64,000 nt of DNA from Sporosarcina sp. FSL K6-2383 (GTDB lineage Bacteria > Bacillota > Bacilli > Bacillales_A > Planococcaceae): positions 1,403,501 to 1,467,500 of the forward strand of contig NZ_CP152017.1 of the NCBI RefSeq assembly GCF_038618305.1, read 5' to 3'. The notes under the pieces were generated by a model. It searched no databases and was not told where the DNA came from. It worked only from the letters and a program-made list of their open reading frames with translations. Below are positions 9,916-17,709 of this stretch, piece by piece. Both the position numbers and the translations under genes were made by a program. The first letter of the stretch is position 1; each line of letters begins with the position of its first letter.

Positions 9916-10551
9916 TTATTTCCTGCCTATCACAATATCATAGATAGGGAGAAGATGGTCAAACGATTCTTCTGCAAAGGCCATAAATTCATCTGCCGAC
10001 ATATCGGCTGCCTGTTCGCGTGACAGATGACGTCCGACAAGGAATTCTGCTTTTTTGACGGTTTGTAGTCGTTCTAGCAGGCTTTCTATACCAGCCGATC
10101 CTGTCGCATCAATTTTAAGCGCATCGGGCTTCATATGATCGCCCGAGACGATATAACCTGCTGGCAATGAAGTTAAACTGGTAAGCTGGCTACTAAGACG
10201 TTCAGCAATGCCTTTTTTATCAGGATTTTCATAAATGACAGCTAAAATAATAAAAAGATGCGTTCCCCATAAACCAATTTGAAAATGGGGTAATGCCTTA
10301 TAACCACGTTTAGCAGGTGCAAATGCGACCCAGCTATCCTTCGGAGGATTGACGGTCCTTCTGGCATGTCTAGCAACATGCGGGAAAAACTCGTCTGTTC
10401 CATGTGCGGAAAGGCGATCCGCAAAATGTCTGCCAAGTGTACTAAATTTAGGTTGGATTCTATTTTGTAGAGCTTCCATTCTTTTCTCTAGTCCATCAAT
10501 TAAAAATACATCAAAATCATCTTTTACCCAAAAATGGATACCCACAGTCAT
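9916..10551 (-). CDS. yktB: UPF0637 (DUF1054) family protein YktB
   Basis: 211-residue protein matching the YktB/UPF0637 family (IHFWVKDDFDVFLIDGLEKRM, FADRLS, NPPKDSWVAF, FQIGLWGTHLFI, DHLLPIYD). Cytosolic, function unknown. The AGGAGG element lies only 1 nt before the ATG at 10551; the GTG two codons later (10545) has better spacing (7 nt) and may be the real start. The promoter side abuts repeat copy A. Confidence 0.9.
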   Translation of the reverse strand: MTVGIHFWVKDDFDVFLIDGLEKRMEALQNRIQPKFSTLGRHFADRLSAHGTDEFFPHVARHARRTVNPPKDSWVAFAPAKRGYKALPHFQIGLWGTHLFIILAVIYENPDKKGIAERLSSQLTSLTSLPAGYIVSGDHMKPDALKIDATGSAGIESLLERLQTVKKAEFLVGRHLSREQAADMSADEFMAFAEESFDHLLPIYDIVIGRK

Positions 10552-10560
10552 TCCTCCTAA

Positions 10561-10756
10561 TCAATTACGCCTCGGCGTAATTGCGTCGGGATTTTGAATT
10601 GTGCTTGAGTCCAGCACGATGCTGGTCATGCAGTCGTTGCGACAGGACGTCGCGCACTTAGACTGCCTTCTTTAACTCCTTTCAAAATCCCTGACATCCG
10701 CCGGAGGCGTAACTTGAAACAGCAGTGAATTTGAACTTCCTGCTGTTTCAAGTTAC
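10561..10756 (-). repeat. Modular hairpin repeat, family 1, copy A
   Basis: Read on the minus strand: a variable hairpin (17-bp stem GTAACTTGAAACAGCAG, arms 10709-10725 and 10740-10756), then GCCTCCGGCGGATGTCA, a stem GGGATTTT/AAAATCCC enclosing a large insert, and the terminal palindrome CAATTACGCC-GA-GGCGTAATTG. The insert carries nested hairpins: GCAGTC/GACTGC around GCGAC-GTCCT-GTCGC, and CCAGCA-TCG-TGCTGG. It fills most of the yktB upstream region (10552-10895). Confidence 0.85.
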
Positions 10757-10895
10757 ATATTAACGTTTATCTTAACAGAAAACGGGGAACAATCTATATA
10801 ACAAGGCTTATAACTAAAGCGAAGTAAAAATGTAGCATATTATAATTATAACTAACGGAAAATTTGGACTACATTCAAAAAAAGGGGTGTTGATT

Positions 10896-11093
10896 ATGAA
10901 ACAGGTTGTCCATGTCATTCGAAAAGCGGATGTAGAGAAAGAATATGTTAAGCTACTGAATCTTGAATTGGATTATGAATTGGCAACGTTATTTGACGCT
11001 TTAGAAGGAAATGATGCTAAGCAGAAAATGAAAAGTAAGCATAGGCTCATGGAGATACATCATGAGTTGGAGATTCTAAATGGTTTCGTTTAA
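10896..11093 (+). CDS. Small protein at the ykzI position
   Basis: 65-residue charged, helical protein (starts MKQVVHVIRKADVEKEYVK, ends MEIHHELEILNGFV). It has no membrane segment and no cysteines. Located between yktB and suhB, where B. subtilis has ykzI; orthology is likely from position and size but I cannot confirm it. ATG at 10896 has AAAGGGG 8 nt upstream. It has its own terminator downstream. Role unknown. Confidence 0.75.
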   Translation: MKQVVHVIRKADVEKEYVKLLNLELDYELATLFDALEGNDAKQKMKSKHRLMEIHHELEILNGFV

Positions 11094-11114
11094 TCTGTAT
11101 TTGTTAACCCAATA

Positions 11115-11168
11115 AGATACCCCGGCACCTCTTCGGAAACGAAGAATGTGTAATGGGGTGTCTTTTTC
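11115..11168 (+). terminator. Terminator after the ykzI-position gene
   Basis: AGATACCCC (11115-11123) pairs with GGGGTGTCT (11155-11163), with an inner CTTC/GAAG hairpin, followed by TTTTT. Confidence 0.85.
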
Positions 11169-11180
11169 GTTATAATAGAT

Positions 11181-11320
11181 ATCAATTACGCCTTGGCGTT
11201 AATTGCGTCGGGATTTTTTCGAGTGGGCTCGAAAAGCTTCCTTAAAAAATCCATGACATTCGCCGGAGGCTTTATCTTCCTTCAGCGTCCCTACAGGTAG
11301 GGACGCTGAAGGAAGATAAA
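11181..11320 (-). repeat. Modular hairpin repeat, family 1, copy B
   Basis: Same orientation as copy A but without the large insert. Variable hairpin: a perfect 24-bp inverted repeat beginning TTTATCTTCCTTCAGCGTCC (arms 11271-11294 and 11297-11320). Then the GCCTCCGGCGAATGTCA block, GGATTTT/AAAATCC stem around TTTTCGAG-CCCA-CTCGAAAA, and the terminal palindrome around AATTAACGCC-AA-GGCGTAATT. Lies between the ykzI-position terminator and suhB. Confidence 0.88.
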
Positions 11321-11349
11321 ATAGAGATGAAAGCTGGGGAGATGGCGCC

Positions 11350-12141
11350 ATGAACTGGGACAATATTGATCGGTATGCTAAATCATTAATAAAAGAGGCA
11401 GGCCATAAAATCCGTAATTCTTTTTTCGCGGAGATAAACGTTGATTCAAAAGCAGATGCCAATGACCTGGTGACAAATATCGATCGGGAAATTGAACAAT
11501 TTTTCATTAGTAGGATTAAGCGTGATTTTCCGGACCATAAGATAGTAGGAGAGGAAGGATTCGGTGACAAAATTGAAGTGTTGGATGGTGTCATCTGGAT
11601 GTTAGATCCAATTGATGGGACAATGAATTTTGTCCATCAAAAACGTAATTTTGCTGTTTCGCTTGGTATATATGTAGACGGCATTGGTATGCTTGGATAC
11701 ATCTACGACGTGATGCGCGATGATTTTTATAGTGCTGCAAAAGGCAAGGGAGCCTATTTAAATGACGAACGGCTGCCACAACTAGAAATAACGCCTTTGG
11801 AGCAGGCGGTCATTGGCATTAGTGCAAGTTGGGTAGCTCCAAATCGCTATGCGGACCATGAAAAAATGATCGAGCTCATCCAACGCTGTAGAGGGACAAG
11901 GTCTTATGGGTCCGCGGCAATTGAAATGGCGTATGTAGCTGCTGGTCGAATAGATGCCTATATTTCGATGCGGTTATCGCCATGGGATATTGCAGGAGGT
12001 ATGGTCATTGCACAGGAGGTTGGTGCAATCACAACAAATATGAAAGGTGAAGCACCTCATTTGCTAGGGCAGGAGGCATTCGTCGTTGCGAGGCCGGGGC
12101 TGCATGAGGATATGCTGACGAATTATATTCGTTTGAAATAG
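11350..12141 (+). CDS. suhB: Inositol monophosphatase family protein
   Basis: Mg2+-dependent phosphatase of the IMPase/FIG superfamily. Motifs: GEEG (metal Glu), DPIDGTMNFVH (metal Asp pair) and WDIAGGMVIAQEVGA near the C-terminus. 263 residues, the usual length. In B. subtilis the equivalent gene is yktC in the same place. Substrate could be inositol phosphate or another sugar phosphate. ATG 11350 has GGGGAG 7 nt upstream. Confidence 0.93.
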   Translation: MNWDNIDRYAKSLIKEAGHKIRNSFFAEINVDSKADANDLVTNIDREIEQFFISRIKRDFPDHKIVGEEGFGDKIEVLDGVIWMLDPIDGTMNFVHQKRNFAVSLGIYVDGIGMLGYIYDVMRDDFYSAAKGKGAYLNDERLPQLEITPLEQAVIGISASWVAPNRYADHEKMIELIQRCRGTRSYGSAAIEMAYVAAGRIDAYISMRLSPWDIAGGMVIAQEVGAITTNMKGEAPHLLGQEAFVVARPGLHEDMLTNYIRLK

Positions 12142-12145
12142 TAAA

Positions 12146-12188
12146 AACAAGAACTATTCCAAGTGGTGAAATTGGAAAGTTCTTGTTT
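12146..12188. terminator. Bidirectional terminator between suhB and ylaF
   Basis: ACAAGAACT pairs with AGTTCTTGT, with an internal CCAA/TTGG, flanked by A-rich and T-rich tracts so that it can serve both convergent genes. Confidence 0.75.
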
Positions 12189-12197
12189 GTAAGCAGT

Positions 12198-12383
12198 TTA
12201 GAGAATCCCTTGCTCGCGCATTCTTTTTTTCGTTTTGAAGCCATAGCCCATAATGAGAATCAATGCAAGGATGGCAAGGAGTGCAAAAGGTATACTACGC
12301 ATAGCGACCGAGATACCAATTGCAGACATGGAAGCTACGGCTGCGATGGAATAAAAGACGAAAATCCACTTGATGTTTTTCAA
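12198..12383 (-). CDS. ylaF: YlaF family (DUF5325) small membrane protein
   Basis: 61-residue protein with two hydrophobic segments (about 5-27 and 31-48) and a basic tail KTKKRMREQG. Matches YlaF/DUF5325 in size, topology and position, divergent from typA. TTG start with GAGGG 7 nt upstream. Function unknown. Confidence 0.85.
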   Translation of the reverse strand: MKNIKWIFVFYSIAAVASMSAIGISVAMRSIPFALLAILALILIMGYGFKTKKRMREQGIL

Positions 12384-12481
12384 AAAAATCCCTCTATCCG
12401 TATAAAATGTTTTTGTATTGTGTCATCATGTGTTATGATAACACAGTTAATCACCTGAAAAAAGAATAATGGAGTGAAATC

Positions 12482-14311
12482 ATGACTAAAACACGCAATG
12501 ATTTACGTAACATAGCAATTATCGCTCACGTCGATCACGGAAAAACGACGCTGGTCGATCAACTTTTGAAACAATCGGGGATCTTCCGTTCAAACGAACA
12601 AGTAGAAGATCGTGCCATGGACTCAAACGAAATTGAACGTGAACGCGGGATTACAATCCTTGCTAAGAATACGGCAATTGAATACAAAGATACAAAAATC
12701 AACATCCTAGACACACCGGGTCACGCTGACTTTGGTGGAGAAGTAGAACGTATTTTGAAAATGGTTGACGGCGTTATTCTTGTTGTCGATTCATATGAAG
12801 GCTGTATGCCACAAACGCGTTTTGTTCTTAAAAAAGCGCTTGAAGAAAACATTAAGCCAATCGTTGTTGTCAACAAGATCGACCGTGAATTTGCACGTCC
12901 GGAAGAAGTGGTTGATGAAGTGCTTGAGTTGTTTATCGAGCTTGATGCCAATGATGATCAATTAGATTTCCCAGTTGTCTATGCATCTGGATTTAACGGA
13001 ACAGCGAGCTTGTCTCCTGACCCAGCTTCACAAGAGGACACGCTACGTGACCTTTACGATGCAATCATTGAGCATGTTCCAGCGCCAGTTGATAATAGTG
13101 AAGAACCATTACAATTCCAAGTGTCACTTCTTGACTACAGTGACTATGTTGGACGTATTGGTATTGGACGCGTTTTCCGTGGTACGATGAAAGTTGGTCA
13201 ACAAGTTTCTGTGTTGAAACGTGATGGTTCTGTGAAGAACTTCCGTGTAACAAAAATGTCGGGGTTCCTTGGTTTGAAACGAGTGGACATTGAAGAAGCT
13301 AAAGCAGGCGATTTGATCGCGGTATCTGGTATGGAAAATATCGACGTTGGTGAAACGATTTGCCCTGTCGATCATCCAGAAGCGCTTCCAGAATTGTTCA
13401 TTGACGAGCCAACGCTTCAAATGACATTCCTTGTCAACAACAGTCCATTTGCAGGAAAAGAAGGTAAGTGGGTTACGTCAAGAAAAATTGAAGAACGTCT
13501 TGAATCACAATTGCAAACAGATGTATCACTTCGTGTAGATCCAACTGATTCACCAGATGCGTGGACGGTTTCAGGACGCGGTGAGCTTCACTTGTCTATT
13601 TTGATTGAAAACATGCGCCGTGAAGGATTCGAGCTACAGGTTTCGAAACCATCCGTTATCGTAAAAGAAATCGATGGTATTCGTTCAGAGCCAGTTGAAC
13701 GTGTGCAAATCGATATTCCAGAAGAGCATACGGGTTCAATCATTGAATCGATGGGTGAGCGTAAAGGTGAAATGATTGATATGGTCAACAATGGTAATGG
13801 ACAAGTTCGTTTGACGTTCAATGTCCCTGCCCGTGGATTGATTGGTTATTCAACTGAGTTCCTAACGCTGACAAGAGGGTACGGTATTTTGAATCATACA
13901 TTCGATTCTTACCAACCGATGGCAAAAGGAAAAGTTGGAGGTCGTAGAAATGGTGTTCTCGTCTCTATGGAGAATGGTACAGCCACGCCTTACAGTATTA
14001 TGCAACTTGAAGACCGTGGTATTATGTTTGTTTCTGCAGGAACAGATATATACGCAGGGATGATTGTTGGCGAAAATACACGTGAAAGCGATTTGACAAT
14101 CAACTTAACGAAGGCTAAACAAGCGACAAACGTTCGTTCAGCGACGAAAGATCAAACAGTAACAACGAAAAAACCGAGAATTATGTCACTTGAAGAAGCG
14201 CTACAATACTTGGATGATGATGAGTATTGTGAAATTACACCGCAGTCTATCAGACTACGCAAGAAAATTCTTGATAAGAACGAGCGCGAGCGCGTTCAGA
14301 AAAAGAAATAA
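12482..14311 (+). CDS. typA: Ribosome-associated GTPase TypA/BipA
   Basis: Translational GTPase of the elongation-factor family, associated with ribosome assembly and stress or cold adaptation. 609 residues: G domain with [15 protein letters not shown] (G1), RGITI (G2), [12 protein letters not shown] (G3) and NKIDR (G4); beta-barrel domain; EF-G-like domain with [18 protein letters not shown]; and the BipA-specific C-terminal domain ([10 protein letters not shown]...[13 protein letters not shown]). GGAGTG lies upstream of the ATG. Confidence 0.97.
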   Translation: MTKTRNDLRNIAIIAHVDHGKTTLVDQLLKQSGIFRSNEQVEDRAMDSNEIERERGITILAKNTAIEYKDTKINILDTPGHADFGGEVERILKMVDGVILVVDSYEGCMPQTRFVLKKALEENIKPIVVVNKIDREFARPEEVVDEVLELFIELDANDDQLDFPVVYASGFNGTASLSPDPASQEDTLRDLYDAIIEHVPAPVDNSEEPLQFQVSLLDYSDYVGRIGIGRVFRGTMKVGQQVSVLKRDGSVKNFRVTKMSGFLGLKRVDIEEAKAGDLIAVSGMENIDVGETICPVDHPEALPELFIDEPTLQMTFLVNNSPFAGKEGKWVTSRKIEERLESQLQTDVSLRVDPTDSPDAWTVSGRGELHLSILIENMRREGFELQVSKPSVIVKEIDGIRSEPVERVQIDIPEEHTGSIIESMGERKGEMIDMVNNGNGQVRLTFNVPARGLIGYSTEFLTLTRGYGILNHTFDSYQPMAKGKVGGRRNGVLVSMENGTATPYSIMQLEDRGIMFVSAGTDIYAGMIVGENTRESDLTINLTKAKQATNVRSATKDQTVTTKKPRIMSLEEALQYLDDDEYCEITPQSIRLRKKILDKNERERVQKKK

Positions 14312-14320
14312 TAAGTCTAC

Positions 14321-14363
14321 CCAACAACGCTATGCGCCTTTTATAGGAGCATAGCTTCGTTGG
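14321..14363 (+). other. Stem-loop between typA and ylaH
   Basis: CCAACAACGCTATGC pairs with GCATAGCTTCGTTGG with one mismatch across an 11-13 nt loop. No T-run follows, so it may stabilise the typA 3' end or attenuate ylaH rather than terminate. Confidence 0.55.
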
Positions 14364-14397
14364 TATATTAAGTGCATTACAGAAGGGAATGTGTTGA

Positions 14398-14742
14398 ATG
14401 AGTGCTAGTGTTGTCGGGGATGAAGCAATCGTTGCAGATCGGATGTCGGGTATTGCAAGGTTCATTTATGAGGTAATGCCTAATTTCGATATAGCTGGTT
14501 ACGTGCTTTTAGCCCTTATCTTCCTCATGTCGGCAATTGTTTATAAGCTTGGATTTGCTAAGAAACTACCCCTATTAAAAAACATAGTGATTTATATATT
14601 TTTGTTCATCGGCTGTTTGGTGTTGACGTTCTTAGCATTTTTCCTTCCAATCGTCGAAGGACTAATCGTAGCGGCTTTAATTTTAATCATCTACCGAGTT
14701 CGTAGAATGAACGAACATAAAAAAGAAGACTCAGTTGCTTAA
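14398..14742 (+). CDS. ylaH: YlaH family membrane protein
   Basis: 114-residue membrane protein with three hydrophobic segments (about 35-53, 62-82 and 84-100) and a charged tail. Matches YlaH by position directly after typA, by size and by sequence pattern (ALIFLMSAIVYKLGFAKKLPLLKN). Function unknown. AGAAGGGAATG precedes the ATG. Its stop lies in a terminator. Confidence 0.88.
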   Translation: MSASVVGDEAIVADRMSGIARFIYEVMPNFDIAGYVLLALIFLMSAIVYKLGFAKKLPLLKNIVIYIFLFIGCLVLTFLAFFLPIVEGLIVAALILIIYRVRRMNEHKKEDSVA

Positions 14743-14762
14743 TCGCAGCTGAGTCTTTTTAT
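14726..14762 (+). terminator. Terminator overlapping the end of ylaH
   Basis: AAGACTCAGTTGC (14726-14738, coding) pairs with GCAGCTGAGTCTT (14745-14757), then TTTTT; the stop codon is in the loop. Confidence 0.88.
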
Positions 14763-14802
14763 GAAGTTGAATCAATTTCATAATAGAATAATTAACCTTA
14801 AA

Positions 14803-14945
14803 AGTCGTACTAGGTCGATTTGCGCTTCAGGCGGACGCTTCCACAGGCACGGCTTCAATTTGCCTTAATTTCTGTGGTATTTATAGAAGTTAAGGCAGCT
14901 CATCTCTGTGCCCTCAACGCTTCGCTTGTTCAATTGGAATAGGTA
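14803..14945. repeat. Relic of a dispersed GC-rich Bacillales intergenic repeat
   Basis: Contains GCGCTTCAGGCGGACGCTTC followed by CACAGGCACGGCTTC and, further on, CTCAACGCTTCGCTTG. This resembles a roughly 150-bp interspersed repeat I recall from many Bacillaceae chromosomes; the resemblance is from memory. Together with the next element it fills the 523-nt gap between ylaH and ylaI. Confidence 0.45.
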
Positions 14946-14989
14946 ATTATGAAATTGACTCAAATAAAGTAAAATAATAAAAGACTATT

Positions 14990-15240
14990 GAGAAAACGAC
15001 AGCAGCCAAAATTGTATCTTTGGCTGCTCATCATAAGTTAAGAAGTCATCTATTCTCTCTTCCCGAAAAGCATTAGCAATTCGTGTACCTGTAGATTTGG
15101 AGAGTGATGGATAAACGACTACCATAAGATTACCGAAAAAAAGTGTAGGGATGTGACGAAGTCGCATCCCTACACATCAAGACATCCCGGTAATCGTATA
15201 GAAGTTGTTCAATCCGAAGCGGTCCAAAAAAAACTGTACA
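14990..15240. repeat. Hairpin element, family 2, copy a
   Basis: Two hairpins: AGCAGCCAAA/TTTGGCTGCT (15001-15010 with 15019-15028), and GTGTAGGGATGTGAC-GAA-GTCGCATCCCTACAC (15143-15175). The second is bracketed by GATTACCG (before an A-run) and CGGTAATC. Between the hairpins lie AAGCATTAGCA and TTTGGAGAG, both also present in copy c (35525-35715). The tail AGAAGTTGTTCAATCC is shared with copy b. On the minus strand both hairpins are followed by T-rich tracts, so they may terminate ylaI/ylaL transcripts. Confidence 0.8.
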
Positions 15241-15265
15241 TGGAGTGCTCCGCTTTCATTCATTA

Positions 15266-15469
15266 CTAGAAGTTTTTTTCGATTGAGTGTGAACTGCGGT
15301 GGAAAACAAAATTGCCTGTCGCGATGCGGGCAATTGTTTTGTCGGCAATTCGATCATTGCAAGTGGGGCACATATACGTATGAATGGGACGATTTCTCAG
15401 CGTTTTGGCAATAGGTGCATCGTCTGGAAGTTGTCCAATTTCATCGCAAATTACACATTTAACGCGCAT
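15266..15469 (-). CDS. ylaI: YlaI family zinc-ribbon protein
   Basis: 67-residue protein with two Cys pairs, CVIC (5-8) and CPTC (34-37), forming a probable zinc ribbon (YlaI, DUF2197). Start ATG at 15469 chosen because AAAGGAGG lies 6-7 nt upstream and the first Cys pair begins at residue 5; the open frame extends further upstream without a start signal. 13 nt downstream of the ylaL stop, so the two are probably one transcript. Function unknown. Confidence 0.85.
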   Translation of the reverse strand: MRVKCVICDEIGQLPDDAPIAKTLRNRPIHTYMCPTCNDRIADKTIARIATGNFVFHRSSHSIEKNF

Positions 15470-15482
15470 TGGAAATCCTCCT

Positions 15483-15983
15483 TTAGTCGATTCTAATCGA
15501 ACTGATATCACGAATAGGTGTGTCGCTGTTCGAACCATCTTTGAACAGAACGTGTACGAGACCATCATTAATAAGTGGCTTACCCTCTTCGCTAAACTTG
15601 AAAATGAAGTCATCGGCCTGTTCGAGTGGGAAGGAGTGGGTTGTTCCATCTTCAATTTCAAAAGTAATCGTTGTCGCATCAGCAGCAGGTTCAGCAGTTT
15701 TTAAAAAATGGCTGAAAAGAATTCCATACGTGCCTGTTAATACTTTTGTTTTTTCGAATTTCTTTTCGGTTTTTAATGTTGGTGGAAACGTCGCACCTTC
15801 CATAATTTCGCGTGACCAGTGTTTTCCCATTGCTTTTTTATATTCTTCTAGCTCATCTTTTTCAACATGGTCCTCAGTGAAAAATGTTTTCAAATCAATC
15901 CTGCGATCATCGAAAATCCAAACACCTGGATCGAGTGTGATAGAGTAGCGTACCTTGCCTTTAATCGGAATTATTGCTTCCAA
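15483..15983 (-). CDS. ylaL: YlaL family protein
   Basis: About 166 residues, cytosolic, with no signal or membrane segment. Starts MEAIIPIKGKVRYSITLDPGVWIFDDRRIDL and ends with LVHVLFKDGSNSDTPIRDI. Best placed as YlaL by order (ylaI-ylaL-ylaN); relatives are sometimes labelled peptidyl-prolyl isomerase, which I cannot support from motifs. I start at TTG 15983 because AGGGGG is 8 nt upstream; an ATG at 15989 is only 2 nt from the same Shine-Dalgarno. Confidence 0.7.
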   Translation of the reverse strand: MEAIIPIKGKVRYSITLDPGVWIFDDRRIDLKTFFTEDHVEKDELEEYKKAMGKHWSREIMEGATFPPTLKTEKKFEKTKVLTGTYGILFSHFLKTAEPAADATTITFEIEDGTTHSFPLEQADDFIFKFSEEGKPLINDGLVHVLFKDGSNSDTPIRDISSIRID

Positions 15984-16002
15984 GTTCATGTCCCCCTAAT
16001 AA

Positions 16003-16027
16003 TCAATTACGCTCTAGCATAATTACC
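16003..16027 (-). repeat. Fragment of family 1 repeat (terminal palindrome only)
   Basis: TCAATTACGCTCTAGCATAA is a decayed version of the family 1 end palindrome. No hairpin body is left. It lies directly upstream of the ylaL ribosome binding site. Confidence 0.45.
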
Positions 16028-16105
16028 ATTTCCTTTTAGTATAACGCTTTACTATGCTTTGGAAAAGTATTTCTCACTAGATGTGAGATATTAAAGGGGA
16101 AACAC

Positions 16106-16134
16106 TTGCATTTTCTTGTTTCAAAAGATACAAT
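16106..16134 (+). promoter_or_regulatory. SigA promoter of ylaN
   Basis: TTGCAT (16106-16111), a 17-nt spacer and TACAAT (16129-16134), about 50 nt before ylaN. Confidence 0.6.
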
Positions 16135-16182
16135 TTATTCATAATAACCATTAAGAAATAAAAGGTTGATGGGGGCGTCCTC

Positions 16183-16464
16183 ATGGAGATAGACTTACAG
16201 GAAACCTATCAGGAAAAGGCATTGAAGCAACTTCAAGCCGATGCTGATAAGATTGCACAACTTATCAAAGTCCAAATGGACCATTTGACGATGCCGCAGT
16301 GCCCACTATACGAAGAAGTGTTGGATACACAAATGTATGGCTTGGCCCGTGAAATTGATTTTGCCGTTAAGCTAGGTCTGATTGATCGTCAGGGCGGGAA
16401 TGAAATTCTTTCTCTGCTCGAGAAGGAAATGACAATCTTGCACGAACTATATACGAAAAAATAA
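16183..16464 (+). CDS. ylaN: YlaN family protein (UPF0358)
   Basis: 93-residue helical protein of the UPF0358/YlaN family ([64 protein letters not shown]). YlaN is linked to iron homeostasis and Fur control in Bacillus and Staphylococcus; that is family knowledge. Full length. It has its own promoter and terminator, just before ftsW. Confidence 0.93.
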   Translation: MEIDLQETYQEKALKQLQADADKIAQLIKVQMDHLTMPQCPLYEEVLDTQMYGLAREIDFAVKLGLIDRQGGNEILSLLEKEMTILHELYTKK

Positions 16465-16470
16465 GCTGAA

Positions 16471-16503
16471 AACTCAAACTGACATAAAGGTTTGAGTTTT
16501 TTG
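16471..16503 (+). terminator. Terminator after ylaN
   Basis: AACTCAAAC (16471-16479) pairs with GTTTGAGTT (16490-16498), then T-run. Confidence 0.85.
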
Positions 16504-16524
16504 TTTGAAAATGAGGTTTTATGA

Positions 16525-17709
16525 ATGAGTACATATATGAAACGTTTTTTAAAAAACTTTGACTTCCCGTTATTTTTTACCTACTTAGTGCTTTGTTTAT
16601 TTGGACTTGTGATGATTTATAGTGCGAGTATGGGAGCTGCTGTAGAAAGATATAAAGCAGAACCGGATAACTTTTTCCAAAATCAGGTTTTAAATCTTGC
16701 AATTGCCTTGCCCGTCTTTTTTATGGCGTCTTTTTTCCCTTATAAAAACTATAAACGAAAAAAAATAATGATTTTATCTGTTTTAGGTATGTTTTCACTA
16801 TTGTTTCTTGTTCATTTTATAGGCTGGGGAAAGGAAGAAGTCGGTGCGAGAAGTTGGCTTATAACGCCATTTGGTAAGCTTCAACCGTCGGAGGTTGCGA
16901 AGATTGTCATCATCATTTATTTCTCTAGTGTTTTCGCAAAGAAATACGAGTCTGGAACGATTGACAATATTAACCAATCGATTGCACCTCCTATTGCCAT
17001 ACTAATTGTAGCAGTTGGTTCGATTATGCTAGAAACAGATCTTGGTGGATCACTTATTATTGTCGTGGTCGCTTTATCTGTGCTGCTGGCAAGTGGGATT
17101 AAAAAACGAACCTTTTTTAAACTAAGTGGCATCATTTCGATTGGGATGCTGTTCGCGGGTCTTATTTTATTTGTGAAGTGGAAAGATATTATGAACGATG
17201 GTAGACTAGGGCGGTTATTGTCCTTTATGAACCCGTTCGATTATGAACAAGGGTCTGGTTACCAAGTATCGAATGGCTATATTGCAATCGGTACGGGTGG
17301 ACTCAAAGGTCTTGGGCTGGGTAATTCCATTCAAAAGATGGGTTATTTGCCTGAGCCGCATACAGACGTTATTATGGCGGTTATATCTGAAGAATTAGGG
17401 TTAGTAGGAGCGCTCATTGTCATTGGGGGACTGGGCTTCATTGTAATGCGGGCATTTTCGATTGCACTTCGAGCGCAGGATCCACAAGCTAGGATGCTAG
17501 CAGCAGGAATTGGGAGTCTTATCGGAATTCAAACATTTATCAATTTAGGCGGTCTAACGGGGTTGATACCGCTTACAGGGGTAACCTTGCCGTTTATTAG
17601 CTATGGCGGAACTTCAATTATTCTGTTATCTTTAGCTTTAGGAATATTAATGAACGTTTCAATGTTCGTTAAATATGAAAAAACAAATAGAAAAGGAAGT
17701 GCCTTGTGA
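16525..17709 (+). CDS. ftsW: SEDS glycosyltransferase FtsW
   Basis: Polytopic SEDS-family peptidoglycan glycosyltransferase acting with a class B PBP at the division septum. 394 residues, about ten membrane segments. Motifs: ARSWLITPFGKLQPSEVAKI, ETDLGGSL, the extracellular loop YEQGSGYQVSNGYIAIGTGGLKGLGLGNSIQKMGYLPEPHTD, and TGVTLPFISYGGTS. Position before pycA matches the ftsW (ylaO) gene of B. subtilis. A second SEDS gene (spoVE) is at 62795. Start ATG 16525 has GAGG 8 nt upstream. Confidence 0.94.
   Translation: MSTYMKRFLKNFDFPLFFTYLVLCLFGLVMIYSASMGAAVERYKAEPDNFFQNQVLNLAIALPVFFMASFFPYKNYKRKKIMILSVLGMFSLLFLVHFIGWGKEEVGARSWLITPFGKLQPSEVAKIVIIIYFSSVFAKKYESGTIDNINQSIAPPIAILIVAVGSIMLETDLGGSLIIVVVALSVLLASGIKKRTFFKLSGIISIGMLFAGLILFVKWKDIMNDGRLGRLLSFMNPFDYEQGSGYQVSNGYIAIGTGGLKGLGLGNSIQKMGYLPEPHTDVIMAVISEELGLVGALIVIGGLGFIVMRAFSIALRAQDPQARMLAAGIGSLIGIQTFINLGGLTGLIPLTGVTLPFISYGGTSIILLSLALGILMNVSMFVKYEKTNRKGSAL

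Noticed and set aside
15520..15948. 142-codon plus-strand open frame
   Set aside because: Shadow of ylaL on the other strand; no start signal.
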